Assembly (NCBI RefSeq): GCF_016587355.1
Contig: NZ_BNJF01000011.1
Location: 62,001 to 126,000 of the forward strand
Source of the DNA: Ktedonospora formicarum
GTDB taxonomy: Bacteria > Chloroflexota > Ktedonobacteria > Ktedonobacterales > Ktedonobacteraceae
Reading direction: 5' to 3'
DNA: 64,000 nucleotides
Shown here in pieces: positions 17,165 through 27,041 of this stretch. Both the position numbers and the translations under genes were made by a program. Each line of letters opens with the position of its first letter. Position 1 is the stretch's first letter. The notes beneath the pieces were generated by a model. It searched no databases. It was given only the letters and a program-made list of their open reading frames with translations, and was not told where the DNA came from.

Positions 17165-17630
17165 ACTCCTTACTTTGTAGTTGGGTTCAGATGGATTGGG
17201 AGGCGTTCGGAGTTCGGTGTGTTCTAAAGTCTGATCGTCACCGGACAGGATACCTCTTGATGGAACCTCGACGTATGCCGTGTGTCTGATGTCTTCGCGC
17301 CCACGGCTTTATCCGGAGCGGCAGAGATGAGCTATCAGTCGTCACAATTGAAGCTGTGGGCACTCGGACCCGATGAATGGCTGCTCTTTCTGAAGCTGCC
17401 TGACTACGCATCGCGGAAAAAGCGGAAGCAGGTCGATGTCCTCCAGCTTCCGCTCCCATAGATCGATGAAAATCAGTTGCGGATCGTTTCATCTTAGCTT
17501 TTGTGCAAGCCCACTCTCAACCACGACACCGGTCTCGAACTGTTCCTGTCTTCTCCGTGAGAAGACGCATGGCGAGGGAATGCGAAGGTGGTCCAACGGC
17601 CACGCCCGCTCGCACTGAAGCCGGCCCGCT
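17165..17630. other. Gap with one small possible ORF
   Basis: 466 bp between the NmrA-like gene and the DinB gene. The only protein-like frame is the 44-codon plus-strand ORF at 17327-17461. Otherwise I see nothing I can support. Confidence 0.4.
17327..17461 (+). CDS. Small ORF of 44 aa, possible gene fragment
   Basis: ATG 17327 after GGAGCGGCAGAG. The peptide (containing LKLWALGPDEWLLFLKLP and then a Lys/Arg-rich stretch) has a protein-like composition. After the TAG the frame continues with IDENQLRIVSS, so this may be an interrupted remnant of a larger protein. No family recognised. Confidence 0.25.
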   Translation: MSYQSSQLKLWALGPDEWLLFLKLPDYASRKKRKQVDVLQLPLP

Positions 17631-18170
17631 TCATCCGCTAGCTCGTGGAACCCAGTCAAGAGCCCCGTCTGGGATGCCGTGCTGGCCGAGAAACAGGCTC
17701 AGTTGGGCTGCATGTTCCTGCACGTGACGTATGCCGCACAACTGGAGCTCTAAAAAGCTTATGGTTGCTCCTCCCGGCCAGGGAAAAGTGAACGGTTGGC
17801 GCTCTTTCTCATCGGACAACTCAGCAATCGTGGCCTGGCACTTCTTGCGCAGCATCACCAGATAGGTGTGGAGTTCATCCCTGGTATAGGGTTGTTGGGA
17901 AATAACATCATCAGATCTCTTCTTGAAGGGTGCAGGGGGAATGAAGTCTTCCAGTGAGCAGCCTGTGAGATGCAGATCGAGCGTGCTGAGGGTATGGTAC
18001 GTGATCTCCCAGAATGTTCCATAGTCCGCTCTCTCAGAGTCGATCCAGAGATGCTCCTGCCAGAGCGTCTCTGGGCAGGCCATCAGCGCGTTTTCAAGCA
18101 TATCGACGGCTGCGCCAAACTGCTGCAACAGAGCAGTGCGCATCGTCGTCTCCATTGGTTGTTCATTCAT
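17631..18170 (-). CDS. DinB-family protein
   Basis: 179 aa from ATG 18170 (AAAGGAACAC upstream); the open frame extends further but that part is not protein-like. A four-helix DinB/YfiT-type fold is indicated by the helices and the metal-ligand histidine pattern: a His in ITYHTLSTLDLHL and two in IRHVQEHAAQL. Members bind a divalent metal and act as thiol-dependent transferases or have unknown roles. Its neighbours, a carbonic anhydrase and an NmrA-like protein, do not define a pathway. Confidence 0.75.
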   Translation of the reverse strand: MNEQPMETTMRTALLQQFGAAVDMLENALMACPETLWQEHLWIDSERADYGTFWEITYHTLSTLDLHLTGCSLEDFIPPAPFKKRSDDVISQQPYTRDELHTYLVMLRKKCQATIAELSDEKERQPFTFPWPGGATISFLELQLCGIRHVQEHAAQLSLFLGQHGIPDGALDWVPRASG

Positions 18171-18403
18171 AACATGTGTTCCTTTCTTCTCATCCCATGA
18201 AATGCTTCGTCTTCCGCCCAGACATAGTGGTGTTTCTCTCGTTCCTGCTCCAGACGGTTGCTGGGACCTTGAACCCTCGCCGTTCAGTCGCATCTCCACA
18301 GAACGGTGGTCTCTGGCACTGGGGAATATGGTTCCGTTTTGCCAGGTGGAGAGAGACCACGGGATGCGGTGAGATGGGCGCAGAGATGACATGCCTGACC
18401 GTC

Positions 18404-18952
18404 TTACGCCTGGCTCTCCGGATGACGCAGGGAAGTCGGTGGTGCGACGACCTCGACCAGCCCGGTGGTCACATCATAAACGAGTCCGGACACCAGCCGG
18501 TTGCCGGGAAGGGCTGGGTTCGCCTTGAGGGCAGCCACATCGACCGCCACCGCGGCATATGGATCGGTGACCGCTTTGGCTGCCAGTGCTTCCTGGTCGA
18601 TGCCAAAGTAGCTCGCCAGCAGGGCTGGCTGCCCTTGGAGGTGCGCAATCCCGCATTGGGTGTGCTGAAGCACGACCAGGTGAAACTCGCCGGCGGAAGG
18701 GACTCCTTCCTCCTGGCCGACCCTACCCAGCATCCCCATAGTCTGCAAGGTCGCGGGAGTGATGCGCCCCCCCACATTGCGGATCACGACCGCCTCTCCT
18801 GGCTGGAGGCCAAGAAGGTGAGCCGGATCGACGCGCGGATCCACACAGCCAATGATCATGGTCCTCAAGGTCGGCATCATGGGTAACGCCCTGGGAAAAT
18901 GACGGGCAGCGAAGTCCTGGTTTCGTTCTATCAACGTATCTAGCGTTGTCAT
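18404..18952 (-). CDS. Beta-carbonic anhydrase
   Basis: 182 aa. Zinc ligands and the catalytic dyad are visible: Cys-x-Asp-x-Arg in GCVDPRVDP and His-x2-Cys in HTQCG. RNVGGRITP is the usual substrate-pocket loop. It interconverts CO2 and bicarbonate in the cytoplasm. The short length fits the compact bacterial clade. The start is ATG 18952, with a GGAGAAG site just upstream. Confidence 0.85.
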   Translation of the reverse strand: MTTLDTLIERNQDFAARHFPRALPMMPTLRTMIIGCVDPRVDPAHLLGLQPGEAVVIRNVGGRITPATLQTMGMLGRVGQEEGVPSAGEFHLVVLQHTQCGIAHLQGQPALLASYFGIDQEALAAKAVTDPYAAVAVDVAALKANPALPGNRLVSGLVYDVTTGLVEVVAPPTSLRHPESQA

Positions 18953-19094
18953 ACTGCTTCTCCTTTACTGATCTGCTTTTTGAACAGCAGCTATCTACCT
19001 CTTGACGGATCCCCGACGTCTGCCGTGTGCCTGATTTTCTCCCCGACCATGCCGGGTCCGGCGCGGCAGGTGGCCGGTGGGACGAACAGCGGGA

Positions 19095-20096
19095 TTACAG
19101 GACCTCGATAGTCCTCTCCTCGTCGACAGCCGCGCGCAAAGCCTCAGCCTTCGGGTGCGCGGTACGCTCATGGACGTGCGACGCGGGCGTCCGATCGATC
19201 AGCAGACTAAGCAGTTCGGGGCGGCTGTAGTGGCCACGCGCGTCCATGAGTCTCTTGCGGGAGTCGATGAGAGCGAAGTCAAGATCGGCAATTACTTCGC
19301 CTTCACCAGCTTTGAGAGGCTCACCTATGATCTGGCCCTCCGGGTTCACAATGGCGGTAAAACAGCCTCCGGATATCGGCTCAATCGCACACCCTGTATC
19401 CTTCATAAGTCTTGCTTGCTGATCGGCATCGAGCCACGCCGTCGCGTTGACGACAAAACAAGCGGATTCGAGGGCGTGCTGGCGGATGCTCACTTCCATC
19501 TTCTCCGCGAACCGCTGGCCGGCAAATGATCCGGGATACATCGCCGAGTGGATCTCCTCACCATCGGCAATCATCGCATAACGCGCGAGCGGCTGGAAGT
19601 GCTCCCAGCAGGCGAGTTGTCCGATACGCCCAACGGCACTCTCGACGGCACGCAGACCGGAGCCGTCACCCTGGCCCCAAATCATCCGCTCCTGATAGGT
19701 TGGCGTGATCTTGCGGCGGCGCTGGATCAGCGTCCCGTCCGCGTCGAAAAGCAGCTGCGTATTGTAGATTGAGCGACCATCGCGCTCATTGGCGCCGATT
19801 GAGACGACCATATTCGCCTCCCTTGCAGCCTCACCGATTGCATGGGTTTCGGCAGACGGGACCGTGACTGACTCTTCGAGCAGACATTGATGCTCCTTCC
19901 CCATCCTCATGTCGAATGCTGGCAGCATGTAGGAGAAATAGGGGTAGTAGGGAATGACAGTCTCGGGGAAGGTCACGAACTGGACGCCCTGCTTACCCAG
20001 CTCACGGATCTTCTTCACAACCTTCTCAACAGTTCCCTCTCGGCTGTACAACACAGGGCTGATCTGCACGGAGGCGGCTTTCACAATGGTGCTCAT
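19095..20096 (-). CDS. Nitrilase
   Basis: 333 aa from ATG 20096, preceded by AAAGGAACATATACC; the open frame runs on to 20180 without a good start. The Glu-Lys-Cys triad is clear: Glu in TFPETVIPYYPYF, Lys in RRRKITPTYQERMIWGQG, Cys in GQLACWEHFQPLAR. CWEHFQPL is typical of true nitrilases rather than amidases, so the likely reaction is nitrile to carboxylate plus ammonia. No other nitrile-cluster gene is nearby. Palindromic sites upstream suggest specific regulation. Confidence 0.88.
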   Translation of the reverse strand: MSTIVKAASVQISPVLYSREGTVEKVVKKIRELGKQGVQFVTFPETVIPYYPYFSYMLPAFDMRMGKEHQCLLEESVTVPSAETHAIGEAAREANMVVSIGANERDGRSIYNTQLLFDADGTLIQRRRKITPTYQERMIWGQGDGSGLRAVESAVGRIGQLACWEHFQPLARYAMIADGEEIHSAMYPGSFAGQRFAEKMEVSIRQHALESACFVVNATAWLDADQQARLMKDTGCAIEPISGGCFTAIVNPEGQIIGEPLKAGEGEVIADLDFALIDSRKRLMDARGHYSRPELLSLLIDRTPASHVHERTAHPKAEALRAAVDEERTIEVL

Positions 20097-20143
20097 GGTA
20101 TATGTTCCTTTCCAGTTGACGTGATGGCTTTGTTCTCTTTTTT

Positions 20144-20255
20144 GTTGTATATACAACATTATGGACCGCTTTTTCCACAAGGTGGATGTGACGGGGTTTG
20201 TTACACTGCGCGTTGTGTATACAACATTTACTGCACTCTACATTGCATAGACAAC
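20144..20255 (-). promoter_or_regulatory. Repeated palindromic operator upstream of the nitrilase
   Basis: A perfect 14-bp palindrome GTTGTATATACAAC lies at 20144-20157. A one-mismatch copy GTTGTGTATACAAC lies at 20212-20225, and a weaker copy at 20242-20255. All are upstream of the nitrilase start at 20096. TTGTATACAA-like sites are typical of GntR-type regulators. No such regulator is present in the window, so the link to GntR is inference. Confidence 0.55.
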
Positions 20256-20267
20256 GCTTTGGGTGGC

Positions 20268-20412
20268 TTACTCCACGAGTTCATCGAGCGGGATGCTGTC
20301 AGCCACGGCGACGATGGCAGTCACGCCTTCCTCGCCGAGCAACTGTTTGACTTTCTCCTGCACTCGTGCGCCGTGAGGCAAACAGCTCCGCTTACAGCAA
20401 AACCTGTGGAGG
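20268..20412 (-). other. Coding-like remnant between response regulator and nitrilase
   Basis: One minus-strand frame ends at TAA 20268 and reads VQEKVKQLLGEEGVTAIVAV followed by ADSIPLDELVE, which looks like the C-terminal end of a real protein. No start or family can be assigned. It overlaps the 3' flank of the response regulator gene. Confidence 0.25.
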
Positions 20413-20413
20413 T

Positions 20414-20842
20414 TTATCTCAATGTACCGCCAGGGTCACCCTGTGCCCCTGAGGCTAGCAGTTCAGCGACCAATTGAAACAGCGTTTCCAGTTCAAAGGG
20501 CTTTTGCAGCGTTCTGAGATACTTTTTGCCGCTGGCTTCTCGTGGGATATCCGCACTTATCAGAAGAAGAGGGATGTGCTCATGCTCTTTTCGACTCCTC
20601 AGCCACTCTGCTAGTTCCAGACCGTTTATTCCAGGGAGATGGTAGTCCAGGAGCACTAACGCGGGAACGTCTGTTTGCAGGATACGCAGCGCCATTTCTC
20701 CACTAAGGGCATGGAGCACCCCATAGGTTTCCTCCTGTTGGAGGGCTTCCAGCAGGAGATCACCCAGCATAGGGTCATCTTCAACAATGAGGATACATTT
20801 GCTATCAGTATATTCATACGCTCTTGATTGAGTCTTGCCCAT
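20414..20842 (-). CDS. Single-domain response regulator
   Basis: 142 aa made only of a receiver domain: acidic pocket VEDDP, phospho-acceptor Asp in LLDYHLPG, Thr/Ser position in LLISAD, and Lys in LQKPF. There is no output domain, so it probably acts by protein contact or phosphotransfer. Its start lies inside the end of the upstream histidine kinase gene (about 29 bp overlap), so the two are translationally coupled and are likely partners. Confidence 0.85.
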   Translation of the reverse strand: MGKTQSRAYEYTDSKCILIVEDDPMLGDLLLEALQQEETYGVLHALSGEMALRILQTDVPALVLLDYHLPGINGLELAEWLRSRKEHEHIPLLLISADIPREASGKKYLRTLQKPFELETLFQLVAELLASGAQGDPGGTLR

Positions 20843-22423
20843 CTCTCTTTTCCTTCAATACTTCTGGTCCCCCTCGCCGCGAAGCGGCGAGGGGGAATGT
20901 AACGTGAAAAATTGAGCCTTTTCCCTTCTCGCTCTCAACCCGAATTGTTCCCCCGTGACGCCTGACAATCTCTGCGACAATATACAAGCCCATCCCGAGT
21001 CCAGGAAAGGCACACTGCTGGAGCGGGACCGCTCGGTAGAACCGTTCAAAGATCCTCCCTTGCAACTCTCGCGGAATCCCAATCCCCTGGTCGCGTACGC
21101 TGATGGTAACCGCCGAGGCCTCGGTGGCGAGCCCCACCTCGATCAGCGGGGCGTCTGGAGCATACTTGATCGCATTGCTGAGCAGATTCAGGAAGACGCG
21201 CGCGAGTCGATCGCGATCTCCAACCACGGCAGCCGGAGATGCAGCATGACGGAGCATGATCGTATGGGTAGTGTGTACACCCTGAATCACGCCAACCACT
21301 TCCTCAAGTATCTCGTCCAAATCGACCATCTCTTGCGCATATTCCAGCTTTCCGGTCTGGATGTGCGAGACGTCGAGTAACTCGTCGACCAGGCGTGTGA
21401 CGGCATGGAGTTGGGTGTCCATGCGCGCACACACCACCTCCACATTGGGAAGATCTTGTTTCTCAAGTTTCTTGCGCAAAAATTGGGTTTGCAACTTCAA
21501 GGACGCAAGGGGGGTCTTCAATTCATGGCTGATCATGCCCAAAAAGGTATCTTTGCGCTGCTCCAACTCCCGGCAAGCGGAATTATCCATGACAAAGCCA
21601 ACCCCTTGCAGCACCTCCTCATGAAATGCGATGCCTCCCAGTAAGACAGGAAGGTGGCTGCCATCTTTACACACCAGTTCCATTTCAAAGGGAGTCATGC
21701 AGTGGTGTGCGACCATTTCCTGGTAGGCCTGCTGGGAAAAAGAGGAAGCGAGTGCAGGTGTCGTGGTCGCCCAGGGGACATTTCGCTGCTGCAGATCTTC
21801 CTGGCTGTTTCCGGTCATGCGGAGAAACGTGGTATTGGCACACACAATCTCATCGTCTTCGGCGCAAAAGATCCCAATGATACTGGAGTTCATCAGCAGA
21901 TCCACGCGTTTCTGGCTCTGGCGCAAGGTCTCTTCCGTCCGTTTCTGGTCATCGATATCGGTACAGGTGCTCAACCACAAGATAATCTGCCCAGCTTCAT
22001 TGCGCAGGGGGCATGCTGTGCTAAAAACCAGCGATATGTGTTCGTGCGTTCATCCCCGAGGCGATATTCAAACGCAAAGGGTTCACCCATGGCAACTGCC
22101 TGGCGCCACAGTGCCCGAATACGCTCTTTATCCTCGGGATGAAAGTTCTGAAGCCAGATCTCTTGCTCAGGGAGGGAATTTGTGTGGGGGGGAAGTTGCC
22201 TGTTCTGAACGCCTGGGCAGTCATCAAGCTGTTGATGCGGAACACCCATCTGCTCTCCAACGTGTCGGGCGAGCGGATGGTGATAGTCGCGCCAGCATTG
22301 ATTCGCGTAGACGAGAGAGCCGTCAGGTTGCATGAGCCAGACAAAGTGGGGAAGTGCATCAAGTAACGCACGATAGTCTTCTTTTATTTCCAGCTGATTT
22401 GCTTTTCCAATGGTAGGTGTCAT
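20814..22423 (-). pseudogene. PAS histidine kinase, one-base frameshift
   Basis: Soluble PAS-PAS-HisKA-HATPase kinase. The first PAS (FVWLMQPDGSLVYANQCW, then EYRLGDERTNTYRWF) is in the upstream frame. The second PAS, SHELKTPL (His152 of the downstream frame), LLSNAIKYAPD and GLGMGLYI are in the other. Adding one base to the G5 run at 22007-22011 (C5 in the transcript) joins YRWFLAQHAP to the expected LRNEAGQI...TDIDDQKRTEE. Start ATG 22423 follows AAAGGGAAAA. It probably signals to the overlapping response regulator. It is homologous in layout to the kinase at 10445-12969. Confidence 0.85.
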
Positions 22424-22847
22424 ACTATTCTTTTCCCTTTCACTTACCTCATCCCTGATTAAGAATCTGTCCTGCTTTAATTTGGCAAGTGGTGCCATTC
22501 ATCACGTATCGCCAGCATTCCCTCTGGCGGATGACCCCTGACTCTCGGAGTATACTAGAAGAGCGGAGGGAAAGTCATGGATCGAAGGTGACAGAAGAAG
22601 GTGCGTAGCGACATTTGGCACCCGGCACGAAAGTAATAGGAATAGCGCTACTCATATGCCCTTGTCGACTACCTATGTTGGTGAACGTGCATGCACAGAG
22701 GATAGCCAGAGAGAAAGAACGCTGCCACAGCAACAAGGCGCAAGGGATCTCTTTCAAGGACAGGGGCCTGCGCGGGTTCAAAAGCGTTGACCTCCTCATC
22801 CGCACAAGGGCAAAAGAGCATATCCCCTCCATAAAAGGTGAACGATC
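22424..22847. other. Divergent intergenic region
   Basis: 424 bp between the minus-strand kinase and the plus-strand LuxR regulator, so it must hold both promoters. I see no long repeat or operator palindrome. The ribosome site AAAAGGTGAACGATC precedes the LuxR start. Confidence 0.4.
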
Positions 22848-25658
22848 ATGGACCATATAAACCAGAAACCACAAGGCAACGCGCCCGAACCTGTTCCACG
22901 CGCCTCGTCTGATCCTCTGCTTGTGACCAAGTTTCTGCCCCCAACCCTTTCCCATGAGCTCATTGCTCGCCCTCGTCTCCTGGCCTTGCTCAATGCTGGC
23001 CTCCACCGGCGCCTTGTGTTCATCTCCGCCGCCGCAGGCTTCGGGAAGACCACGCTGCTGGCCAGCTGGGTTCGCTCGTTGGCTTCAGGCCACCACCTGC
23101 CAGCAGCCTGGGTGTCACTTGATGCAGGCGATAACGCTCCTGTGCAGTTTTGGACGTATGTTCTTACCGCACTGGAACAGTGCCAGCCTGGGCTCTCGCC
23201 TCTGCCCGTTGCTTCCTTGTCCGAGATACCCCAACCCTCCTGGCAGGCAGTACTCACGGCTCTTGTTAATAACCTGGCCCGGCAACGTGAACACCTGGTG
23301 CTGGTGCTGGACAATTATGAGGAGATGACAGAGCCCACAATCCATGCCCAGCTTGCCTTCCTGCTTGAGCACCTACCGCCCACGCTGTGTGTCGTCGTAG
23401 CGACTCAGACGGGCTCTCCTTTTTCCCTCGCCCGGCTACGCGCACAGGCACAAATCCAGGAATTACGCACCAAGCAGTTGCGGGCGTCCAGAGAAGAGAT
23501 AACAACCTTTCTCTGCAATGTGATGGATCTTCGGCTTACCGAACAGGAAACCCGAGAGGTGGATGTACGCCTGCAAGGCTGGTGGGCGGGCATACGACTG
23601 GCAGCGCTTTCCTTGGAGGGGGGAGCGCACCCCAGCGAACTGCTGCAAGCACGTCAGGGAACCCAGCCCGAGCTTTTCGCGTATCTGGTACAGGAGGTGC
23701 TGAACCGCCAGAAAGAACAGGTACAGCGCTTCCTCCTGCGAACGTCCATCTTACCCTGCCTCTGCAACTCCTTGTGTGATACGGTCCTGGAGCAGCACGA
23801 TAGCCAGTTCTTTCTGGAGGAGGTAGAACGAGCGAATCTCTTTCTCAATCCCCTGGATGAGCAGCGTCAGTGGTATGCCTATTGTCCCTTCTGGGCCTCG
23901 GTTCTGCGTGCTCGGCTAGAGCAGACCTCTCCCACAGAGGTGCCACTGCTGCATCTGCGGGCCAGTCAGTGGTATGCAGCACAGCAGATGCGCAGCAACG
24001 CGATCCAGTCCGCGCTACATGCGCACGATTGGCTCTGGGCTGCACTGCAAATGGAGCAGATTCCCGCCCAGCGTCTCTTCTTCCTTAAGTACGCACAGCT
24101 CCCGTCCTGGATTGAACAACTCCCACGCGAGGTTGTGCGCGAGCGGCCTCGTTTATGCCTGGCTTATGCTCGAAGCCTATTTTGGGTTGCACATCCAGGG
24201 ATCACCGAAAGCTGGGTGCACGATGCGAGATCTGCCTGGACACGAGCCCAACGACGAGAAGAACAGGCAGCCAGCACGCGAGGTGTACATGAACCAGAGA
24301 CACCGGCTTCTCTTCTGGGGGAAATCGCTGCCTTGCAGGCGGCGATTGCAAGTTTTTATCATGGGGATCCAGGAGCAACGCGAGCCTTCTGTCAGGAGGC
24401 GCTCTCCCACCTTGATGAACAACAACGGATACTACGGTGCCATATAACATTGGCCCAAGCGCAGGCAAACTTCTCTCAAGGTTATTTCGCACGCAGCACG
24501 CAGAAAATGCAGGAGGAATGGAGTCAAATCAAAGCGGAGGATGATCGAGTGCTCGAAGGCGCCTACTTGTATGTAGTAATACAAGAAATGATACTGATGG
24601 GCAATTTACACCAGGCGTGGCAACTCTGCGAGCAGGCACTCCATGCGCTTCAAACCCTGGAGGGGGATCAGTCAACCTGGTTGTGCTGGCACTATGCGTC
24701 TCAGGCAAGCCTCTTACATGAATGGAACCAGTTAGAGGAAGCCCAGTACCTCGCAGAACAAGCGATCGAGCTTGGCGAACAGGCCGAAGTTCTGGCGTTC
24801 TTGCCCCTTGCATATACCATATTGATGCGGATTGCCCTCTCGCAAGAGAGGTTAGAGGAGGCCCAAAAAGCCTTTCAGCAATTGGATTACGCCTGGAGAG
24901 TCATGCCGTCGCCATATCGCACAGCGATCTGGAGCAGTGTCGATCAGATGCGTTTATGGCTGGCGGGTGGCCATCTGGAACAGGCACGACACTGGGTGCG
25001 CGATCTGGAGCAGAAAGATCCGCTGGTTTCTCCGCTGGCGCGGGAACGACAACAGGTGGCATGCGTTCGTTTGCTGCTTGCCGAAGCCCAACCAGACCAG
25101 GCGTTGACCCTGCTCAACCCTCTGGTAAAACAGGCAACGGTCACGCAACGATGGAACCATGTGCTGGAAATGTGGCTCTTGCAGACACAGGCGTACCAGA
25201 TGCTCCAGCGACAGCAAGATGTATTGTCTTTGCTTTCGCAGGCCGTGCATCTAGGTGCACCAGAAGGCTACATCCGTCATTTTGTAGATGAAGGGGCCCT
25301 CATCGCTGACTTGCTCTCCCAACTCAGACAACAGAACCCCCGCATGGAGGATCTCCCCTATCTGGAGACGCTTTTGGGTGCGTTCAATCAGCAGCCGATA
25401 CTCCAGCCGACTGATCGGAAAAAAGAGCCATCCTTGAGCCCACAACCGCTGCTGGACCCCTTGACCACACGTGAACATGAGGTATTACACTTGCTCGCAC
25501 GCGGTGCCTCGAACCAGGAGATTGCGGAAGCGTTGGTAGTCGTGGCTGGCACCGTCAAACATCATATCACGCATATCCTCAACAAACTTGAAGCCACCAA
25601 TCGTACCCAGGCGGTTGTACGAGCACGGGCTCTTGGTCTCCTTTCCCAAGGAGAGTAA
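22848..25658 (+). CDS. MalT-like LuxR-family ATP-binding transcriptional regulator
   Basis: 936 aa. A STAND-type NTPase at the N-terminus has Walker A AAAGFGKTT (about residue 62) and Walker B LVLVLDNYEE. A long TPR-like helical region follows. The C-terminal LuxR/GerE HTH is DPLTTREHEVLHLLARGASN, then QEIAEAL and TVKHHITHILNKL. These regulators bind an inducer in the TPR region, oligomerise with ATP and activate transcription. The target is unknown; no operon partner follows, since IS6 copies begin within 10 bp of its stop. It is divergent from the kinase. Confidence 0.88.
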   Translation: MDHINQKPQGNAPEPVPRASSDPLLVTKFLPPTLSHELIARPRLLALLNAGLHRRLVFISAAAGFGKTTLLASWVRSLASGHHLPAAWVSLDAGDNAPVQFWTYVLTALEQCQPGLSPLPVASLSEIPQPSWQAVLTALVNNLARQREHLVLVLDNYEEMTEPTIHAQLAFLLEHLPPTLCVVVATQTGSPFSLARLRAQAQIQELRTKQLRASREEITTFLCNVMDLRLTEQETREVDVRLQGWWAGIRLAALSLEGGAHPSELLQARQGTQPELFAYLVQEVLNRQKEQVQRFLLRTSILPCLCNSLCDTVLEQHDSQFFLEEVERANLFLNPLDEQRQWYAYCPFWASVLRARLEQTSPTEVPLLHLRASQWYAAQQMRSNAIQSALHAHDWLWAALQMEQIPAQRLFFLKYAQLPSWIEQLPREVVRERPRLCLAYARSLFWVAHPGITESWVHDARSAWTRAQRREEQAASTRGVHEPETPASLLGEIAALQAAIASFYHGDPGATRAFCQEALSHLDEQQRILRCHITLAQAQANFSQGYFARSTQKMQEEWSQIKAEDDRVLEGAYLYVVIQEMILMGNLHQAWQLCEQALHALQTLEGDQSTWLCWHYASQASLLHEWNQLEEAQYLAEQAIELGEQAEVLAFLPLAYTILMRIALSQERLEEAQKAFQQLDYAWRVMPSPYRTAIWSSVDQMRLWLAGGHLEQARHWVRDLEQKDPLVSPLARERQQVACVRLLLAEAQPDQALTLLNPLVKQATVTQRWNHVLEMWLLQTQAYQMLQRQQDVLSLLSQAVHLGAPEGYIRHFVDEGALIADLLSQLRQQNPRMEDLPYLETLLGAFNQQPILQPTDRKKEPSLSPQPLLDPLTTREHEVLHLLARGASNQEIAEALVVVAGTVKHHITHILNKLEATNRTQAVVRARALGLLSQGE

Positions 25659-25667
25659 GCTTTTTTG

Positions 25668-26039
25668 GGTATTGTCAACTTGACGATAGAGCTGAAAAAT
25701 GTGTTAAAGTAGCTTTATGAAAACAATTCCCATTGCTCCCGATTACAAAGGTTACCGCTTTCCACCAGAAATTATCAGCCATGAGGTATGGCTCTATTTT
25801 CGTTTCTCACTCAGTTTTCGTGATGTCGAAGAGCTCTTGGCACAACGCGGGATCATTGTGAGCTATGAAACGGCCCGGCAATGGTGTTTAACGTTTGGAC
25901 AGACCTACGCCAATAAGTTGCGTCGCCTCCGCCCTCACAGTGGCGACATGTGGCAGATGGATGAAATGGTTCTCACCATTCGCGGCAAGAAACACACTCT
26001 CTGGCGAGCTGTGGATCAGGATGGCATTGTGCTCGACAT
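25668..26039 (+). mobile_element. IS6-family element, left part only
   Basis: The left inverted repeat starts at 25668 (GGTATTGTCAACTT). The transposase starts at 25717 and reads MKTIPIAPDYKGYRFPP, then the IS6 N-terminus with the first catalytic Asp in WQMDEMVL. It is cut after about 107 codons, where a second IS6 copy begins at 26040. The missing 3' half is not found on the far side of the second copy, so recombination or deletion rather than simple nesting is likely. Confidence 0.85.
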
Positions 26040-26900
26040 GGTATTGTCAACTTGGCGATAGAGCTGAACACTCTGTTAGAATGCCTTTATGAAAACAAAC
26101 CGTATTTCTCCCAATTACAAAGGTTTTCGTTTCCCGCCCGTCATTATCGGCCACGCGGTGTGGCTCTATTTCCGCTTTTCGCTCAGTTTCCGTGATGTTG
26201 AGGAACTTCTGGCACAGCGTGGGATCGTCGTGACCTATGAAACAGTTCGGCAGTGGTGCCTCAAATTCGGCCAAACGTATGCCAATGAATTGCGGCGTCG
26301 CCGTCCTCGTTGTGGCGAGAAGTGGCAGATGGATGAGGTGTTTCTCACAATCCGCAGAAAGAGACACTATTTATGGCGAGCTGTGGATCAGGATGGCAAC
26401 GTGCTCGCCATTCTGGTCCAGAGCCGCCGCGATAAGAAAGCGGCGACAAGATTTTTTCGCAAGCTGCTCAAAGGGCTCCAATACGTTCCGCGAGTCATCA
26501 TCACTGATAAGCTGAAGAATTATGGGGCGGCGAAACGCGACATCCTGCCTGGGGTGGAGCACCGTCAGCACAAAGGGCTGAACAATCGAGCAGAAAACTC
26601 GCATCAACCCACCCGACTGCGCGAGAAGAAAATGCGCAAATTCAAATCAGCCAAACAGGTACAACGCTTTCTTTCCGCGTTCGGTCCCATCTCGGGGCAT
26701 TTCCAACCGCAACGTCATCGTTTGAATGCGCGAGAATACCGTGCCACGTTACAGGGTCGATTCCAGCAATGGAATGAAGTGACTGGGGTGAAACTGGTCG
26801 CATAACCACAAAGACATCCTCACCTCCCATTGCCCTTCAGCGTCTCTCCTCTTTATAACTCATCAATATATTTCATCCCCACGAACAAGTTGACAATACC
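26040..26900 (+). mobile_element. Complete IS6-family insertion sequence (about 861 bp)
   Basis: The ends are GGTATTGTCAACTT at 26040 and its complement AAGTTGACAATACC ending at 26900. It contains one intact transposase gene. The flanking 8-mers do not match, so no target duplication is visible. This is expected if the element arose by recombination with the truncated copy to its left. Confidence 0.88.
26089..26805 (+). CDS. IS6-family transposase
   Basis: 238 aa, full length for the family. The N-terminal zinc/HTH region shows FRFSLSFRDVEELLAQRGI. The DDE acids are Asp in KWQMDEVFL, Asp in PRVIITDKL and Glu in NRAENSHQPT. It carries the usual basic end (TRLREKKMRKFKS). The gene is intact and is the only undamaged IS6 transposase in the window, so it may be able to mobilise the defective copies. 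Confidence 0.92.
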   Translation: MKTNRISPNYKGFRFPPVIIGHAVWLYFRFSLSFRDVEELLAQRGIVVTYETVRQWCLKFGQTYANELRRRRPRCGEKWQMDEVFLTIRRKRHYLWRAVDQDGNVLAILVQSRRDKKAATRFFRKLLKGLQYVPRVIITDKLKNYGAAKRDILPGVEHRQHKGLNNRAENSHQPTRLREKKMRKFKSAKQVQRFLSAFGPISGHFQPQRHRLNAREYRATLQGRFQQWNEVTGVKLVA

Positions 26901-27041
26901 CTCATTTATCCTCTCAATTTCACCCTCATCTATATTATCGATTTACAACCGGATGTGCTACCGCAATATGAGTTACTCTGCCAAGCGTTTCAATTTGCGC
27001 TCCGTCTGTCCCCATACTCGCGCGATCTTGTTGCTCCCTCT

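Noticed and set aside
22575..23006. 143-codon minus-strand ORF overlapping the LuxR start
   Set aside because: No motif or ribosome site, and it overlaps the well-supported regulator gene.
26032..26908. 8-bp target duplication around the complete IS6
   Set aside because: The flanking 8-mers differ; no duplication is present.
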